Below are positions 25,408 to 34,606 of a stretch of DNA of 54,772 bases, one piece after another. Position 1 is the first letter of the stretch. Each line of letters starts with the position of its first letter. A program made the translations under genes and the position numbers. The notes beneath the pieces are model-generated. The model was not told where the DNA came from. It saw nothing but the letters and a program-made list of their open reading frames with translations, and did no database searches. The stretch covers positions 1-54,772 of the forward strand of contig NZ_QGDU01000026.1 of NCBI RefSeq assembly GCF_003149045.1, in the 5' to 3' direction. This DNA comes from Fibrobacter sp. UWR4. Lineage in GTDB: Bacteria > Fibrobacterota > Fibrobacteria > Fibrobacterales > Fibrobacteraceae.

Positions 25408-28400
25408 TAGGCATTTTCCCCTTCAGCCTGCTTCTTAGCCTTTTCTTCGGCTTCTTCGCGGGCAACATCCTTCAAGGTACGAGCCACAGAGACTTCCTTG
25501 AAGAAGATCAGGCTATCGCCTTCACGAATATCGTCATAACCCTTAAGGCCGATACCGCATTCAAAGCCACGAGCAACAGACTTGACGTCGTCCTTCATAC
25601 GCTTCAGAGACTGGACAACAGTAGTACCCAGTTCTACGCCATTGCGGTACACGCGGACATGGCTTTCGCGGTCCACGGAACCGTCGGTAACCATACAGCC
25701 AGCGATGAGACCGACCTTGGGAACCTTGAAGACCTGACGGATTTCTGCTTCACCACTGAGCTCTTCACGCAGCGTGGGCTTCAGGAGGCCTTCCACAGCG
25801 TTGGTGATATCTTCGATGCAGTCGTAAATCACACGGTAGTTACGAATTTCGATACCTTCCTTCTGAGCCATTTCACGTACGGAGAGAGACGGCATGAGGT
25901 GGAAGGAGATAATGATAGCCTTAGCGGTAGTTGCCAAGAGAATATCGGATTCGGTAATGGTACCCACACCCTTGCGGATGATGCTGACCTTGACTTCCTT
26001 GTTGGAAAGCTTTTCCAGAGAGGCAGCCAGAGCTTCTGCAGAACCACCCACGTCGGCCTTGACGATAAGGTTGAGTTCGGAAAGCTTGCCTTCCTTCTGT
26101 TCGTTGTACATGTTTTCCAGGGAGATGGTGCTACGAGCACGGAGGTCGCGTTCACGGGCAGCCATACGGCGCTTGGAAGCGATTTCACGTGCGGCCTTTT
26201 CGTCGTCCACAACGATAAGGTCATCACCGGCCTGAGGAGTACCGTCAAAACCGAGAACCTGGCAAGGAGCGGAAGGAGGAACTTCCTTCAACTGTTCACC
26301 ACGTTCGTTAAACATTGCACGGACACGACCTGCGTAGATACCGCAGACGAACGGGTCACCCACATGGAGAGTACCGTTCTGCACGAGAATGGTAGCCATG
26401 GAACCCTTACCAACGTCCAGCTTGGATTCAACGACAGCACCACGGGCGTGTGCATCCGGATTGGCCTTCAGTTCCAGCACTTCGGCTTCCAGAGCCAAGG
26501 TTTCAAGAAGTTCTTCCATACCCTGACCGGTACGGGCAGAAACTTCGATACAGCTGGTAGAACCGCCCCACTGTTCCACTTCAACGCCGCGTTCGGCGAG
26601 CTGGGCACGGATCTTGTCCGGATTAGCGGTCGGGAGGTCAATCTTGGTAATAGCAACAACCATCGGAACCTTTTCGCGCTTGGCAAGTTCGATGGATTCA
26701 ACAGTCTGGGGCATGACCATGGAGTCTGCAGCCACCACCAGAACGATAACGTCGGTCACCTGGGAACCGCGGGCACGCATTGCGGAGAATGCTTCGTGAC
26801 CCGGAGTATCCAGGAAGGTAACCTTGCCCTGACTGGTAGTAACTTCGTATGCACCAATATGCTGAGTAATACCGCCGGATTCGCCTGCGACCACATGAGT
26901 CTTACGAATCCAGTCAAGGAGAGAAGTCTTACCGTGGTCAACGTGACCCATCACGGTAACCACCGGATGACGAGGCTGGAGGTTTTCTTCCTGTTCCTCT
27001 TCGACACCGAGAGCTTCTTCTTCATATTCTTCCATCAGCTGGGCTTCAAAGCCAAATTCATCGGCCAGGAGCTGGATGGTTTCAAAATCAAGGCGAGCAT
27101 TGATGGTCACCATCATGCCCATTTCCATGCACTTGGCGATAACGCGTGCAGGCATCTGTTCCATCAGGCCGGCAAGTTCGCCGACAGTGATGAAGTCAGA
27201 AGTCTTCAAGATCTTCTTTTCGTCACCGGTTTCACCTTCAGACTTTTCCTTACGGTAAACCTTCTTGACGGGTTTCTTGGAAAGGTCAGCCATCACACGG
27301 GAAACGTTCTGGCGAACGGCTTCCTGCTGCTGTTCTCTCTGCTGGTCACGATCCTTACCGTTGTTACGACGGTTCTTATCGTTCTGGCCATGACGACCAT
27401 TCTGCTGGCCCCCCTTGCCATTACCCTTGCCATTCTGGCCGCCGAAACCACCCTGGCCACCAAAGCCCTGGTTGTTGTTGCTGGCGTTGAAAGCATCCTG
27501 CATGGAGGAACCGGTGAAGCCACCAGTGCGACCGGTAAAGGTACGACCACCATTATTGTTGTTACGGTCACCACCCGGACCACCCTGCCCCGGACGGCGG
27601 TTACCGCCATTGCGGTTATCCTGACCGTTGTTATTGTTCAGACGGCCAAAAGTGCCTGTATAGCCCTGGGCGTTACCATTGCCGCGAGGGCCACCGGGAC
27701 CACGATGAGGGCCACGGTTCTGCTGAGCCATCTGACGAGACTTTTCGATTCGAGCAAGGATTGCTGCATCCGGCTTGAAGACCTGAGCCTTCATGGGAGG
27801 CTGTTTCAGTTCCATGCCCGGAGTAACCATGGCAGGAGCTGCTTCTGCAGGAGCAGCGGGCTTTGCTGCGACGGGTGCTTCAGCCTTAGGAGCCTCGACC
27901 TTTGCAGGTGCGGTTTCTACCTTGGGAGCCTCGACCTTGGGGGCAGCAGCCTTTGCTGCAGGAACTTCAGCCTTAGGGGCTTCAACCTTAGCAGGAGCCG
28001 GCTTAACGACTTCAGCCTTCGGTGCTGCAGGAGCTTCAACCTTAGCGGGAGCAGGCTTTGCTGCAGCCGGAGTTTCTGCCTTAGGAGCTTCGACCTTAAC
28101 GGCAGCCGGCTTAACGACTTCAGCCTTCGGTGCTGCAGGAGCCTCGACCTTTGCGGCAGCCGGCTTTTCGGCAACGGCAGGAATTTCAGCCTTGGCTGCA
28201 GCAGCCTTCGCGGCGGCGCCCTTCTTGACTGTAACGGTAGCACCCTTAATGAGGGTAGCCTTCAGGGTACGACCACCAGTAGCGGGAGCGGCCTTAGCCT
28301 TAGTTGCTGTAGCGGCAGGAGCATCGGAAGAAGAGGCCTTCTTCAGGTTCTTGTTACGGGCTTCGGCTTTTGCACGTTCAGCTTCAGCAGCAGCTTCGAT

Positions 28401-28544
28401 CTTAGCATAGTCCGCGGCATCCACCTTGGACATGTGAGTACGCACGGTCACACCGGCGTCACGAAGCAGCTTCATCACTAAATCGACCTTTACGCCGTGA
28501 GATTCAGCCCAATCTGTAGGTTTAATTTGATTATCAATTGCCAT
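25407..28544 (-). CDS. infB: Translation initiation factor IF-2
   Basis: A 1045-residue IF-2, the GTPase that places initiator tRNA on the 30S subunit. It starts with an IF2-N-like helical domain, then has about 350 residues of disorder: first an Ala/Pro/Lys/Glu stretch with a 36-residue repeat, then a Gly/Asn/Arg-rich stretch. A second IF2-N domain follows, then the G domain with GHVDHGKT (G1), GGITQHIG (G2), DTPGHEAF (G3) and TKIDL (G4). Domains II-IV and the C-terminal tRNA-binding domain are complete. The long Gly/Asn/Arg segment is unusual in make-up but lies in the region that varies in all IF-2. Central gene of the nusA-infB operon. Confidence 0.97.
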   Translation of the reverse strand: MAIDNQIKPTDWAESHGVKVDLVMKLLRDAGVTVRTHMSKVDAADYAKIEAAAEAERAKAEARNKNLKKASSSDAPAATATKAKAAPATGGRTLKATLIKGATVTVKKGAAAKAAAAKAEIPAVAEKPAAAKVEAPAAPKAEVVKPAAVKVEAPKAETPAAAKPAPAKVEAPAAPKAEVVKPAPAKVEAPKAEVPAAKAAAPKVEAPKVETAPAKVEAPKAEAPVAAKPAAPAEAAPAMVTPGMELKQPPMKAQVFKPDAAILARIEKSRQMAQQNRGPHRGPGGPRGNGNAQGYTGTFGRLNNNNGQDNRNGGNRRPGQGGPGGDRNNNNGGRTFTGRTGGFTGSSMQDAFNASNNNQGFGGQGGFGGQNGKGNGKGGQQNGRHGQNDKNRRNNGKDRDQQREQQQEAVRQNVSRVMADLSKKPVKKVYRKEKSEGETGDEKKILKTSDFITVGELAGLMEQMPARVIAKCMEMGMMVTINARLDFETIQLLADEFGFEAQLMEEYEEEALGVEEEQEENLQPRHPVVTVMGHVDHGKTSLLDWIRKTHVVAGESGGITQHIGAYEVTTSQGKVTFLDTPGHEAFSAMRARGSQVTDVIVLVVAADSMVMPQTVESIELAKREKVPMVVAITKIDLPTANPDKIRAQLAERGVEVEQWGGSTSCIEVSARTGQGMEELLETLALEAEVLELKANPDAHARGAVVESKLDVGKGSMATILVQNGTLHVGDPFVCGIYAGRVRAMFNERGEQLKEVPPSAPCQVLGFDGTPQAGDDLIVVDDEKAAREIASKRRMAARERDLRARSTISLENMYNEQKEGKLSELNLIVKADVGGSAEALAASLEKLSNKEVKVSIIRKGVGTITESDILLATTAKAIIISFHLMPSLSVREMAQKEGIEIRNYRVIYDCIEDITNAVEGLLKPTLREELSGEAEIRQVFKVPKVGLIAGCMVTDGSVDRESHVRVYRNGVELGTTVVQSLKRMKDDVKSVARGFECGIGLKGYDDIREGDSLIFFKEVSVARTLKDVAREEAEEKAKKQAEGENA
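27850..28200. repeat. 108-bp repeats in the infB linker
   Basis: The Ala/Pro/Lys-coding part of infB has near-identical copies of about 45 bases starting at 27998 and 28106, a 108-bp period (36 codons), with shorter relatives on both sides. In protein this is the recurring KVEAPAAPKAEVVKPA unit. It is likely to vary in copy number between strains. Confidence 0.6.
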
Positions 28545-28585
28545 GAATTAGCCTATTCCAATATCCTTGTCTAAAACCGTTTTGC

Positions 28586-29758
28586 TTAGTGAGCCCTGCG
28601 AGCGTTATTTGCATGACCGAGGTCAGCAGCGGAGGGAGCCATCACCTTAGCCTTGGCTTCGTCATCCTTTTCGGACCATTCCTTTTCACCGAAAACGTCC
28701 AGGTTGCGCTTTACGAGTTCAGCAGCGAGCTTCACGTTCTGGCCATTCTTACCGATAGCAAGAGCCAGGTTTTCGTCGCTGATGATCACCACAGTACGGA
28801 GGGTTTCGGGAACGTGCATGAGCTTGACCACATTTGCCGGAGCGAGAGCACGCTGGATGAACACATCCAGGTCCGGATTCCACTGGACGATATCGATACG
28901 TTCGTTACCCAGTTCGCGGACGATCGTCTGAACACGAGCACCCTTCATACCGACGCATGCGCCAACGGGGTCGATCTTTTCGTCACGAGAGTAAACGGCA
29001 ATCTTTGCACGGAAACCAGGTTCACGAGCCACACCCTTGATTTCCACAGTGTTTTCATAAATTTCGGGAACTTCCTGACGGAACAGTTCCTTGAGGAAGT
29101 CGCCATTTGCGCGGGACAGGATCACCTGGGCGCCGTTCTTGGAAGATTCTTCCACGCGGGCGATCACAGCCTTGATGGAATTACCCTGAGCCCAACGTTC
29201 GCGGCTAATCTGTTCACGGGGCGGAATCATCGCTTCGGTCTTACCGAGGCGAACGATAATATTACGTTGTTCCAAACGGATCACTTCGCCGCTCACCATA
29301 GAACCGATACGGCTGCGGTAGGTGTCCATGATCTTCTGACGTTCTGCGTCGCGGATCTGCTGGTTCAACAGCTGCTTTGCAGTCTGGATAGCCTGACGGC
29401 CAAATGCAGCAATAGGAATTTCCATTTCAAGGAAGTCACCGGGCTGAGCATCTTCGTTGAAGTCACGGGCTTCATCGACCAGCATGTAACCCTTGTCCAG
29501 TTCTTCCACTTCGTCAGCGGTCATGTTCGGATCGTAATCGGGATAGTCATCCACCACAGCCACACGCAGGTAGACGTGGACTTCGTTGGTTTCCATATCG
29601 AAATCAACTTCGATCTTCTTTTCGATGTGCAGGTACTTGCGAGCAGCGGTAATCAAAGCTTCCTTGAGAGCGTCAATTACAGCGGTGTCTTCCATATCCT
29701 TGGCTTCGACAACGCCCTTCAGCACTTCGACCAAATTAACTTTCGGTTCGTTCTTCAT
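28586..29758 (-). CDS. nusA: Transcription termination/antitermination factor NusA
   Basis: A 390-residue NusA, which binds RNA polymerase and controls pausing, termination and antitermination. An N-terminal polymerase-binding domain (1-130) is followed by an S1 domain (about 135-200, SGEVIRLEQRNIIVRLG), KH1 (with DPVGACVGMKGARVQ) and KH2 (LALAIGKNGQNVKLA). It ends shortly after KH2, so it lacks the acidic repeats that make the enterobacterial protein about 495 residues; such short forms are common elsewhere. Operon position between rimP and infB is the standard one. Confidence 0.96.
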   Translation of the reverse strand: MKNEPKVNLVEVLKGVVEAKDMEDTAVIDALKEALITAARKYLHIEKKIEVDFDMETNEVHVYLRVAVVDDYPDYDPNMTADEVEELDKGYMLVDEARDFNEDAQPGDFLEMEIPIAAFGRQAIQTAKQLLNQQIRDAERQKIMDTYRSRIGSMVSGEVIRLEQRNIIVRLGKTEAMIPPREQISRERWAQGNSIKAVIARVEESSKNGAQVILSRANGDFLKELFRQEVPEIYENTVEIKGVAREPGFRAKIAVYSRDEKIDPVGACVGMKGARVQTIVRELGNERIDIVQWNPDLDVFIQRALAPANVVKLMHVPETLRTVVIISDENLALAIGKNGQNVKLAAELVKRNLDVFGEKEWSEKDDEAKAKVMAPSAADLGHANNARRAH

Positions 29759-29772
29759 AACATGACCTTCTT

Positions 29773-30219
29773 TTAGATTTGTACATCCACTTTCGCTACC
29801 AGCACTTCGCTACGAGGAACGACGACGTTCTCGGGATTGCCCTTAATGGTAAGCGTCAAATTTTCTTCGTCCGCATCGACCAGGGTGCCAACAACAGGCT
29901 TACCGGTACTGCGGGTCACTCGAATCAGGCGACCCTTGTTGCGGGTAAAATCAGCAACCGACTTCAGGGGGCGGTCCAACCCCGGGGAAGACACTTCCAG
30001 AGTGTAAGCCCCTTCAATAATTTCGGGATCCAGGTCCAGAGCGTCGGACAGATGACGGCTCACGGCAGAGCAATCATCAATAGTCACACCTTCCGGCTTG
30101 TCGATATAAAGACGCAGCGTCTTACGCTTTCCGGCGCGGAACATATCCTGTTCCACCAAGGTGACACCCACAGCCTCACAAGCCTCTTCAATCAGTGAAT
30201 CCAACTTTGCGTTAGCCAA
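29773..30219 (-). CDS. rimP: Ribosome maturation factor RimP
   Basis: A 148-residue RimP, needed for 30S subunit maturation. Family features include the LYIDKPEGVTIDDCSAVSRH segment (about 52-71), the LEVSSPGLDRPL signature (about 97-108) and the Sm-like C-terminal domain. The start is a TTG at 30219, supported by an AGAGG ribosome site seven bases upstream; no ATG fits. First gene of the rimP-nusA-infB-rbfA-truB-ribF operon. The leader upstream (30220-30320) carries a small CCG-rich hairpin but no tRNA gene. Confidence 0.93.
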   Translation of the reverse strand: MANAKLDSLIEEACEAVGVTLVEQDMFRAGKRKTLRLYIDKPEGVTIDDCSAVSRHLSDALDLDPEIIEGAYTLEVSSPGLDRPLKSVADFTRNKGRLIRVTRSTGKPVVGTLVDADEENLTLTIKGNPENVVVPRSEVLVAKVDVQI

Positions 30220-30322
30220 ATAGACCTCTTATATAAAAATTGCCGTCCGCTAACGGATGCCGCCAGCCAGGTTCTAGGCAGAGCGATATCCACGGACAGT
30301 CTTAAACCGGGTACAAATAGAG

Positions 30323-30352
30323 AAAAAAATTGGAGTGTGGGCAACACACTCC
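30323..30352 (-). terminator. Intrinsic terminator of the sulfatase-fold gene
   Basis: A perfect 8-bp stem (GGAGTGTG, 30332-30339, with 30345-30352) is followed on the minus strand by AA and seven T. It lies about 34 bases after the stop codon at 30386. Confidence 0.8.
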
Positions 30353-30385
30353 TGTGTTTCAAAGGCCTTTTAAGGGGTATAAATC

Positions 30386-32503
30386 CTATTCCTTGGGACG
30401 ATCCACCCTGTTATGCACCAAAATCCAGTCATTCAAGGCCAGAATCGAATCCAGCTGAGCCATCATCCTGGTCGCAATATTCCGATAGGACTCACCCTTA
30501 TCGAAGTAGTTCTCGTTTTCTTCATCATCATGGCTAAGGAAAATCATGGGAGAAGATTCCCCGGAAGCATCGGCAATTAATCGATACTTGTCGTTGCTCA
30601 TCGCCATCTTTCCGGAATGGGAGCCAATAGCAAAGGAACCATGCCACTGATCGCCATCTTCCTCACGAAGACAACCTCTCCAATATTTTGCACCCTTTCT
30701 AAAAAGATTGTGCCCCATAAAGGAGTTGGGAGCATCCACCCGGGCAAGAGCCAAGATCGTAGGCGCCACATCGCTTTGGCTGGCAGCTTCGTAAATGAGA
30801 TTTCCATGAGCACCATCAGGAGTCACAAGGGTATCCAGACGATGGGGAAGTCCCGGACCATTCACCACAAATGGAATCCAGGTCACATTGGAATAGGCGT
30901 CGCTACCGATAGCGGAAACCCCATGCTCTCCCTGCGGGAAACCATGGTCGCCAAGGACAATCACATAGGTATTCTTGAACCAGGGTTCGCCAGATAGTTT
31001 GTTCAAAAAACGTCCCATCTGGGCATCCGCCCAATGCATGGTCCAGCGCATACGTTCCGCCTGAGGCAAAGCCTTTGCAGAATCAGGCATTCCAGGAACA
31101 AGATTGAAAGGATAATGATTACTGCGGGTAATCATGGAAGCGATAAACGGCTTATTCTCGCTTGCAGCAGCAGGAGCAAGACTATCCTTGATAAAGGCAG
31201 CAGTCACATCAAAGAAGGTGGAGTCGTCCTCATATTGACGGTCATAGTGCGTACGTTCGTACCACTTCTGGAACCACACGGAAAGATTATCCCAGGCAGG
31301 ATCCGCAGCCGCAAAGAACTGAGCCTTGTAGCCCGCATCCCTCAGGATCGAAGCAAAACTAGGTGCATCAATGTAAGTCAGTTCCGATGCAGTCTGTTTA
31401 AAGCGGTGAGGCGGGAAACCGAAGTGAGTCGAAAGTACTCCACCGACAGTGGGAATTCCACTTGTATAGAATTTGGTGCAAGCCATCCCTTCTCGAGACA
31501 AGGAGTCTAAAACAGGCGTTGCACTCGGGCGGTTCTCCTTACGATCCTTCCATTCATTCATGAATCCCACATTCATACCACGATGGGATTCCATGAAAAT
31601 GACGAGGAAATTAGGGCGGACAATTTCACCGCTGACAGAGTCAACCGTTATCGGCAAGTAAGACAATTCCGCCGTCGTATCTTTACGGACACGGTACAAC
31701 GGATAGTCATCATCAGGATACTCGTAGAGGTTGGCGTTGTCCCCTTCCACTTCCGCCCAGATTCTACGGGCTGTTTCCGTAGCAGCCTTTAAATAGGCAG
31801 GGTCCATCTCCCCTTCCCCCGTAATAATCTTCTGGATATCCCGGGTAAAGATGCTGACCACAGGTTCCAGCTTGCGCATACGGTTGCCACCCGTCCAGAT
31901 GACCTTCAGGAAAAGTTCGGATGCGCCAAAGAACGCCACACAGCCTATAAGCCAGACCTTCAGGAGGCCACCCCTATAATTCCTCTTGCGGAACCTACCG
32001 AAAATAAACTTCCCTAGAAGTACCGCCGCAGGAATCATGGTCACGCATAAAAACCACTGCAGGTAAGGTACCGACTGGTCCGCAGCCACATAGTCAATCA
32101 ACATGGCCAGGGAGGAAACATCCTTATAGGTGTCCAGCAGGGATATGGAAAAATGCGTTCCCAGAAATCTGCAGAATTCATGATCCAGCAGGGTAAAAGG
32201 AAGTAGTATACTCTGCAGTACCGTAAATACGGGACCTAAAAACCTGCGTCCCTTGGATTCGGGAGAAAGGAAAAAGGCAAGTAAGGCAAAGGGCAACGCC
32301 ATTTCCGCAAGCCAGATAAAGTCAATGCAGATGGCATGGAAGATGTACCAGTCCGGTTTGGACACAAAAGGAATTCCATAAGGATTGTTTCTGAAAAGGA
32401 GCAACACGCGAAGAATGGCATGAATTCCCCAGAAGGCAAGAACCGTGGAGAGGATCCTAAAAACATCCTTAAATCGCTTTTGTGACGCAAACAAGTTTTC
32501 CAT
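30386..32503 (-). CDS. LTA-synthase-like membrane sulfatase-fold protein
   Basis: A 705-residue inner-membrane protein. About five hydrophobic segments fill residues 15-220; the periplasmic domain (from about 285) belongs to the alkaline-phosphatase/sulfatase superfamily. Motifs seen are FLVIFMESHRG (metal-binding Glu), SGIPTVGG with the nucleophile Thr as in lipoteichoic-acid synthase, and LGDHGFPQGEHG. In Gram-negative bacteria such proteins transfer phosphoglycerol or phosphoethanolamine to glycans or lipids. The Thr nucleophile and the N-terminal membrane bundle favour a transferase over a true sulfatase. The substrate cannot be told from sequence. Its start lies only 31 bases from the start of a divergent small gene. 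Confidence 0.88.
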   Translation of the reverse strand: MENLFASQKRFKDVFRILSTVLAFWGIHAILRVLLLFRNNPYGIPFVSKPDWYIFHAICIDFIWLAEMALPFALLAFFLSPESKGRRFLGPVFTVLQSILLPFTLLDHEFCRFLGTHFSISLLDTYKDVSSLAMLIDYVAADQSVPYLQWFLCVTMIPAAVLLGKFIFGRFRKRNYRGGLLKVWLIGCVAFFGASELFLKVIWTGGNRMRKLEPVVSIFTRDIQKIITGEGEMDPAYLKAATETARRIWAEVEGDNANLYEYPDDDYPLYRVRKDTTAELSYLPITVDSVSGEIVRPNFLVIFMESHRGMNVGFMNEWKDRKENRPSATPVLDSLSREGMACTKFYTSGIPTVGGVLSTHFGFPPHRFKQTASELTYIDAPSFASILRDAGYKAQFFAAADPAWDNLSVWFQKWYERTHYDRQYEDDSTFFDVTAAFIKDSLAPAAASENKPFIASMITRSNHYPFNLVPGMPDSAKALPQAERMRWTMHWADAQMGRFLNKLSGEPWFKNTYVIVLGDHGFPQGEHGVSAIGSDAYSNVTWIPFVVNGPGLPHRLDTLVTPDGAHGNLIYEAASQSDVAPTILALARVDAPNSFMGHNLFRKGAKYWRGCLREEDGDQWHGSFAIGSHSGKMAMSNDKYRLIADASGESSPMIFLSHDDEENENYFDKGESYRNIATRMMAQLDSILALNDWILVHNRVDRPKE

Positions 32504-32534
32504 AGGTCAAAAAATAGTTATCTTGTGGGTCAAT

Positions 32535-32741
32535 ATGACATACGTACTTCTGATTCTCGCAAGCTTAGCAGGTCTCGCCGTCTGCGCATTCTTCTGCCGC
32601 AAAAATGTTCTTACCATCCGTGAAAAGAACAAGAACGAACCCAAAGCTTACAAGCGTGGATTGAACTACGTGCTGACCGGTCTCTGGTACGGTTATCTGG
32701 CCGTATTCTTTGTTGGCCTCACCGTCAACAATATTTTCTAG
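32535..32741 (+). CDS. Small membrane protein with two hydrophobic segments
   Basis: A 68-residue protein: one membrane segment at about 3-18 (YVLLILASLAGLAVCAFF), a short basic cytosolic loop (RKNVLTIREKNKNEPKAYKRG) and a second segment at about 46-63. Start ATG 32535 is chosen over an upstream one that would lie inside the divergent gene; a GTGGG stretch is the only candidate ribosome site. Codon use is like the neighbours. Unknown function; possibly linked to the divergent sulfatase-fold membrane protein. Confidence 0.65.
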   Translation: MTYVLLILASLAGLAVCAFFCRKNVLTIREKNKNEPKAYKRGLNYVLTGLWYGYLAVFFVGLTVNNIF

Positions 32742-32745
32742 GAAC

Positions 32746-33468
32746 TTAAAGAGTTCTTCCCTGAGCCTTTAGCCAGCGTTCGTAAAGGAACATGGCGATG
32801 AGATTCTTGCCGTCCACAAACTGATGGGCGGCTTCTTCGTATGGGAGAACTTCCGTACGGATCCATTCGATTTCTTCGGTATACTGCTGGTCCTTGCCGT
32901 CCATGGCTTCCAGCTGTTCCCGGGTCACTTCACGTTCAATGGCGTAAAGGCGGATACGTTCGTCCAGTAGGCCGCAACTTGCTGCAAAACCGGGAGTAGA
33001 ACCATTATACCAGAAGTCCATCAGGTCGATCAGTTCGGAATCTTCGGCCTTGATCTGGGCTTCTTCTTCCAGTTCGGAAAGGGCCACCTTGCGATAGTCT
33101 CCTGTCCAGTCCAGAATACCTGCAGGAATTTCCAGGGAAGCCTGTTCCGTAATGGCAAAACGAGGCTGTCGAACCAGCAGCAAGTAAGGCTTGCCTTCAC
33201 AGCGAAGAACAACCAGAATACCCACGGCGTTACCGCGGACAAGAACAATTCCGTGAACAGGTCGACCATCGGGAAGCGTTGCCGTAGCCTGGAGTTTAAT
33301 GAACAGGGGCTGTCGGCCCTTCATCAGAAAATCTGCGGATGCAAAGTGGACCTTGGAGACCGTAAATTTTTTCTGGGCGGCAGCCAGCCATTCCGTATAG
33401 ATTCTGGAGTTCAGAAGGATTTCACGATCTGCTTCAGCAATTTCTGCGGCATAGGTATATTCAATCAT
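32746..33468 (-). CDS. Nudix hydrolase, ADP-sugar pyrophosphatase-like
   Basis: A 240-residue Nudix protein with the long N-terminal half typical of ADP-sugar diphosphatases (GIVLVRGNAVGILVVL, then LEIPAGILD). The Nudix box region reads AGILDWTGDYRKVALSELEEEAQI: the catalytic Glu cluster is kept, but the usual Arg before it is Ser and the usual Gly near the end is Gln. Such boxes may still be active. Substrates in this branch are ADP-ribose or ADP-glucose; which one is not visible. It is the last gene of a five-gene run starting with the PorV-like gene, two bases after the lipoprotein stop, and converges with the small membrane protein gene (four-base gap). Confidence 0.8.
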   Translation of the reverse strand: MIEYTYAAEIAEADREILLNSRIYTEWLAAAQKKFTVSKVHFASADFLMKGRQPLFIKLQATATLPDGRPVHGIVLVRGNAVGILVVLRCEGKPYLLLVRQPRFAITEQASLEIPAGILDWTGDYRKVALSELEEEAQIKAEDSELIDLMDFWYNGSTPGFAASCGLLDERIRLYAIEREVTREQLEAMDGKDQQYTEEIEWIRTEVLPYEEAAHQFVDGKNLIAMFLYERWLKAQGRTL

Positions 33469-33470
33469 GT

Positions 33471-34595
33471 CTACTCCTTTACAACCAGGGATTCCGGGGC
33501 AACTTCAGCCTTATCCCAATGAGCAAAGACGGTATCTACGAGAGCCGTTGAATCCGTGTTTGTCACCAGTTTCCATGTTGCTAAATTGTAAATCATCCAG
33601 TCTTCCGTGGACGAAGGACCACAATGGGTTTCGCGTTCAGCAGGAATCATCAACTCGCGAATCACGTAAGCCTTGGAACCGATATAATAATTTCTAACCG
33701 CAAAGCTGTTGTACGTACCGCACTTCGCCACCTTCTCCATGTAGTAGGTGCTATAATGCCAAATGGTATCAGGTCTTTCCTGCAATTTACCTAGGGCGGA
33801 GGAATCATTCTCCCACTTGGAATTGATGCAGTACACGGAATCGGAATCGGCGCAAGCATAGTGGATCGGAACAAGGTTGGTATCGTTGACGTTCCAAGTA
33901 GTCGGATACAACGTATCTGGAACGACAGACTTGCACATGTCTACGCGATGGGTGCAAGTGGATTCCATCGTTCTCCAGTAAAAAACACGCGGGGTCAGAG
34001 AATCCAGCATGCGGAGTACCGTAGGCTTTTCTGCGGAATCGCCCTTATCGCTGGTACGTACAGGATAATGCTTTACGTCATTGAAAATGGAATCCAGGTA
34101 GATCTCAAACGTGTCCTTCCGGAAGGAGCCGCGACGAACCATAATGGAATCCAGAAGGGAGTCCGTATCGTTCTTGACTTTGACTACAGAAATGTCATCC
34201 TTCAGGCGACTTTCCAGATTCAGTTTAAGTACGGTATCAGGTCTGAAATATGGAGCAGAACAGTCTTCCCCATTTGACCTGATCTTGATTACCGGAGCAA
34301 TCCATAGAATGGAATCCTCCTGGGTGTAGTTCAACTGGATATCCTTCAGGGAACAATTGTTGAAAGACCAGATTTTCCCCATTGCAAGATAGAGGGTGTC
34401 ATCAGCAAGATGGATCGTCGCACCGGAATCCAAATTGGCGGAAAGGAAATAACCCTCATCTTCAAACTTAGCGCTACTGTCCGATACAGAGAGAGGACCA
34501 TCCGTACTCTTCTCGCAGCTACACAAAAGGACTGCAAGCACGCTTGCCAATACCGTAAGGACTATTCTAAAGACGTTCAACTTTTTCTGGCTCAT
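33471..34595 (-). CDS. Lipoprotein of unknown function
   Basis: A 374-residue protein with a signal peptide and lipobox (LLCSC, about 23-27). The mature part has many short beta-strands, frequent Asp and Ser, and repeated Cys-containing segments (NNCSLK, EDCSAP, STCTHR, DMCKS, YACADS, VYCINS, AKCGT, ETHCG) that may form disulfides. I do not recognise the family. It stands between the degenerate LytM gene (11-base gap) and the Nudix gene (two-base gap), so it is probably co-expressed with envelope proteins. Confidence 0.75.
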   Translation of the reverse strand: MSQKKLNVFRIVLTVLASVLAVLLCSCEKSTDGPLSVSDSSAKFEDEGYFLSANLDSGATIHLADDTLYLAMGKIWSFNNCSLKDIQLNYTQEDSILWIAPVIKIRSNGEDCSAPYFRPDTVLKLNLESRLKDDISVVKVKNDTDSLLDSIMVRRGSFRKDTFEIYLDSIFNDVKHYPVRTSDKGDSAEKPTVLRMLDSLTPRVFYWRTMESTCTHRVDMCKSVVPDTLYPTTWNVNDTNLVPIHYACADSDSVYCINSKWENDSSALGKLQERPDTIWHYSTYYMEKVAKCGTYNSFAVRNYYIGSKAYVIRELMIPAERETHCGPSSTEDWMIYNLATWKLVTNTDSTALVDTVFAHWDKAEVAPESLVVKE

Positions 34596-34606
34596 CCTGT
34601 AGCCCC

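Noticed and set aside
25659-28481. A 940-codon open frame on the plus strand opposite infB
   Set aside because: It is the mirror of a certain gene, rich in Leu, Ser, His and Phe without domain pattern, and arises from the codon bias of infB on the other strand.
30220-30322. A tRNA gene in the leader of the rimP operon, as in enteric bacteria
   Set aside because: No T-loop (GTTCGAATC-type) or acceptor pairing is visible; only a small hairpin.
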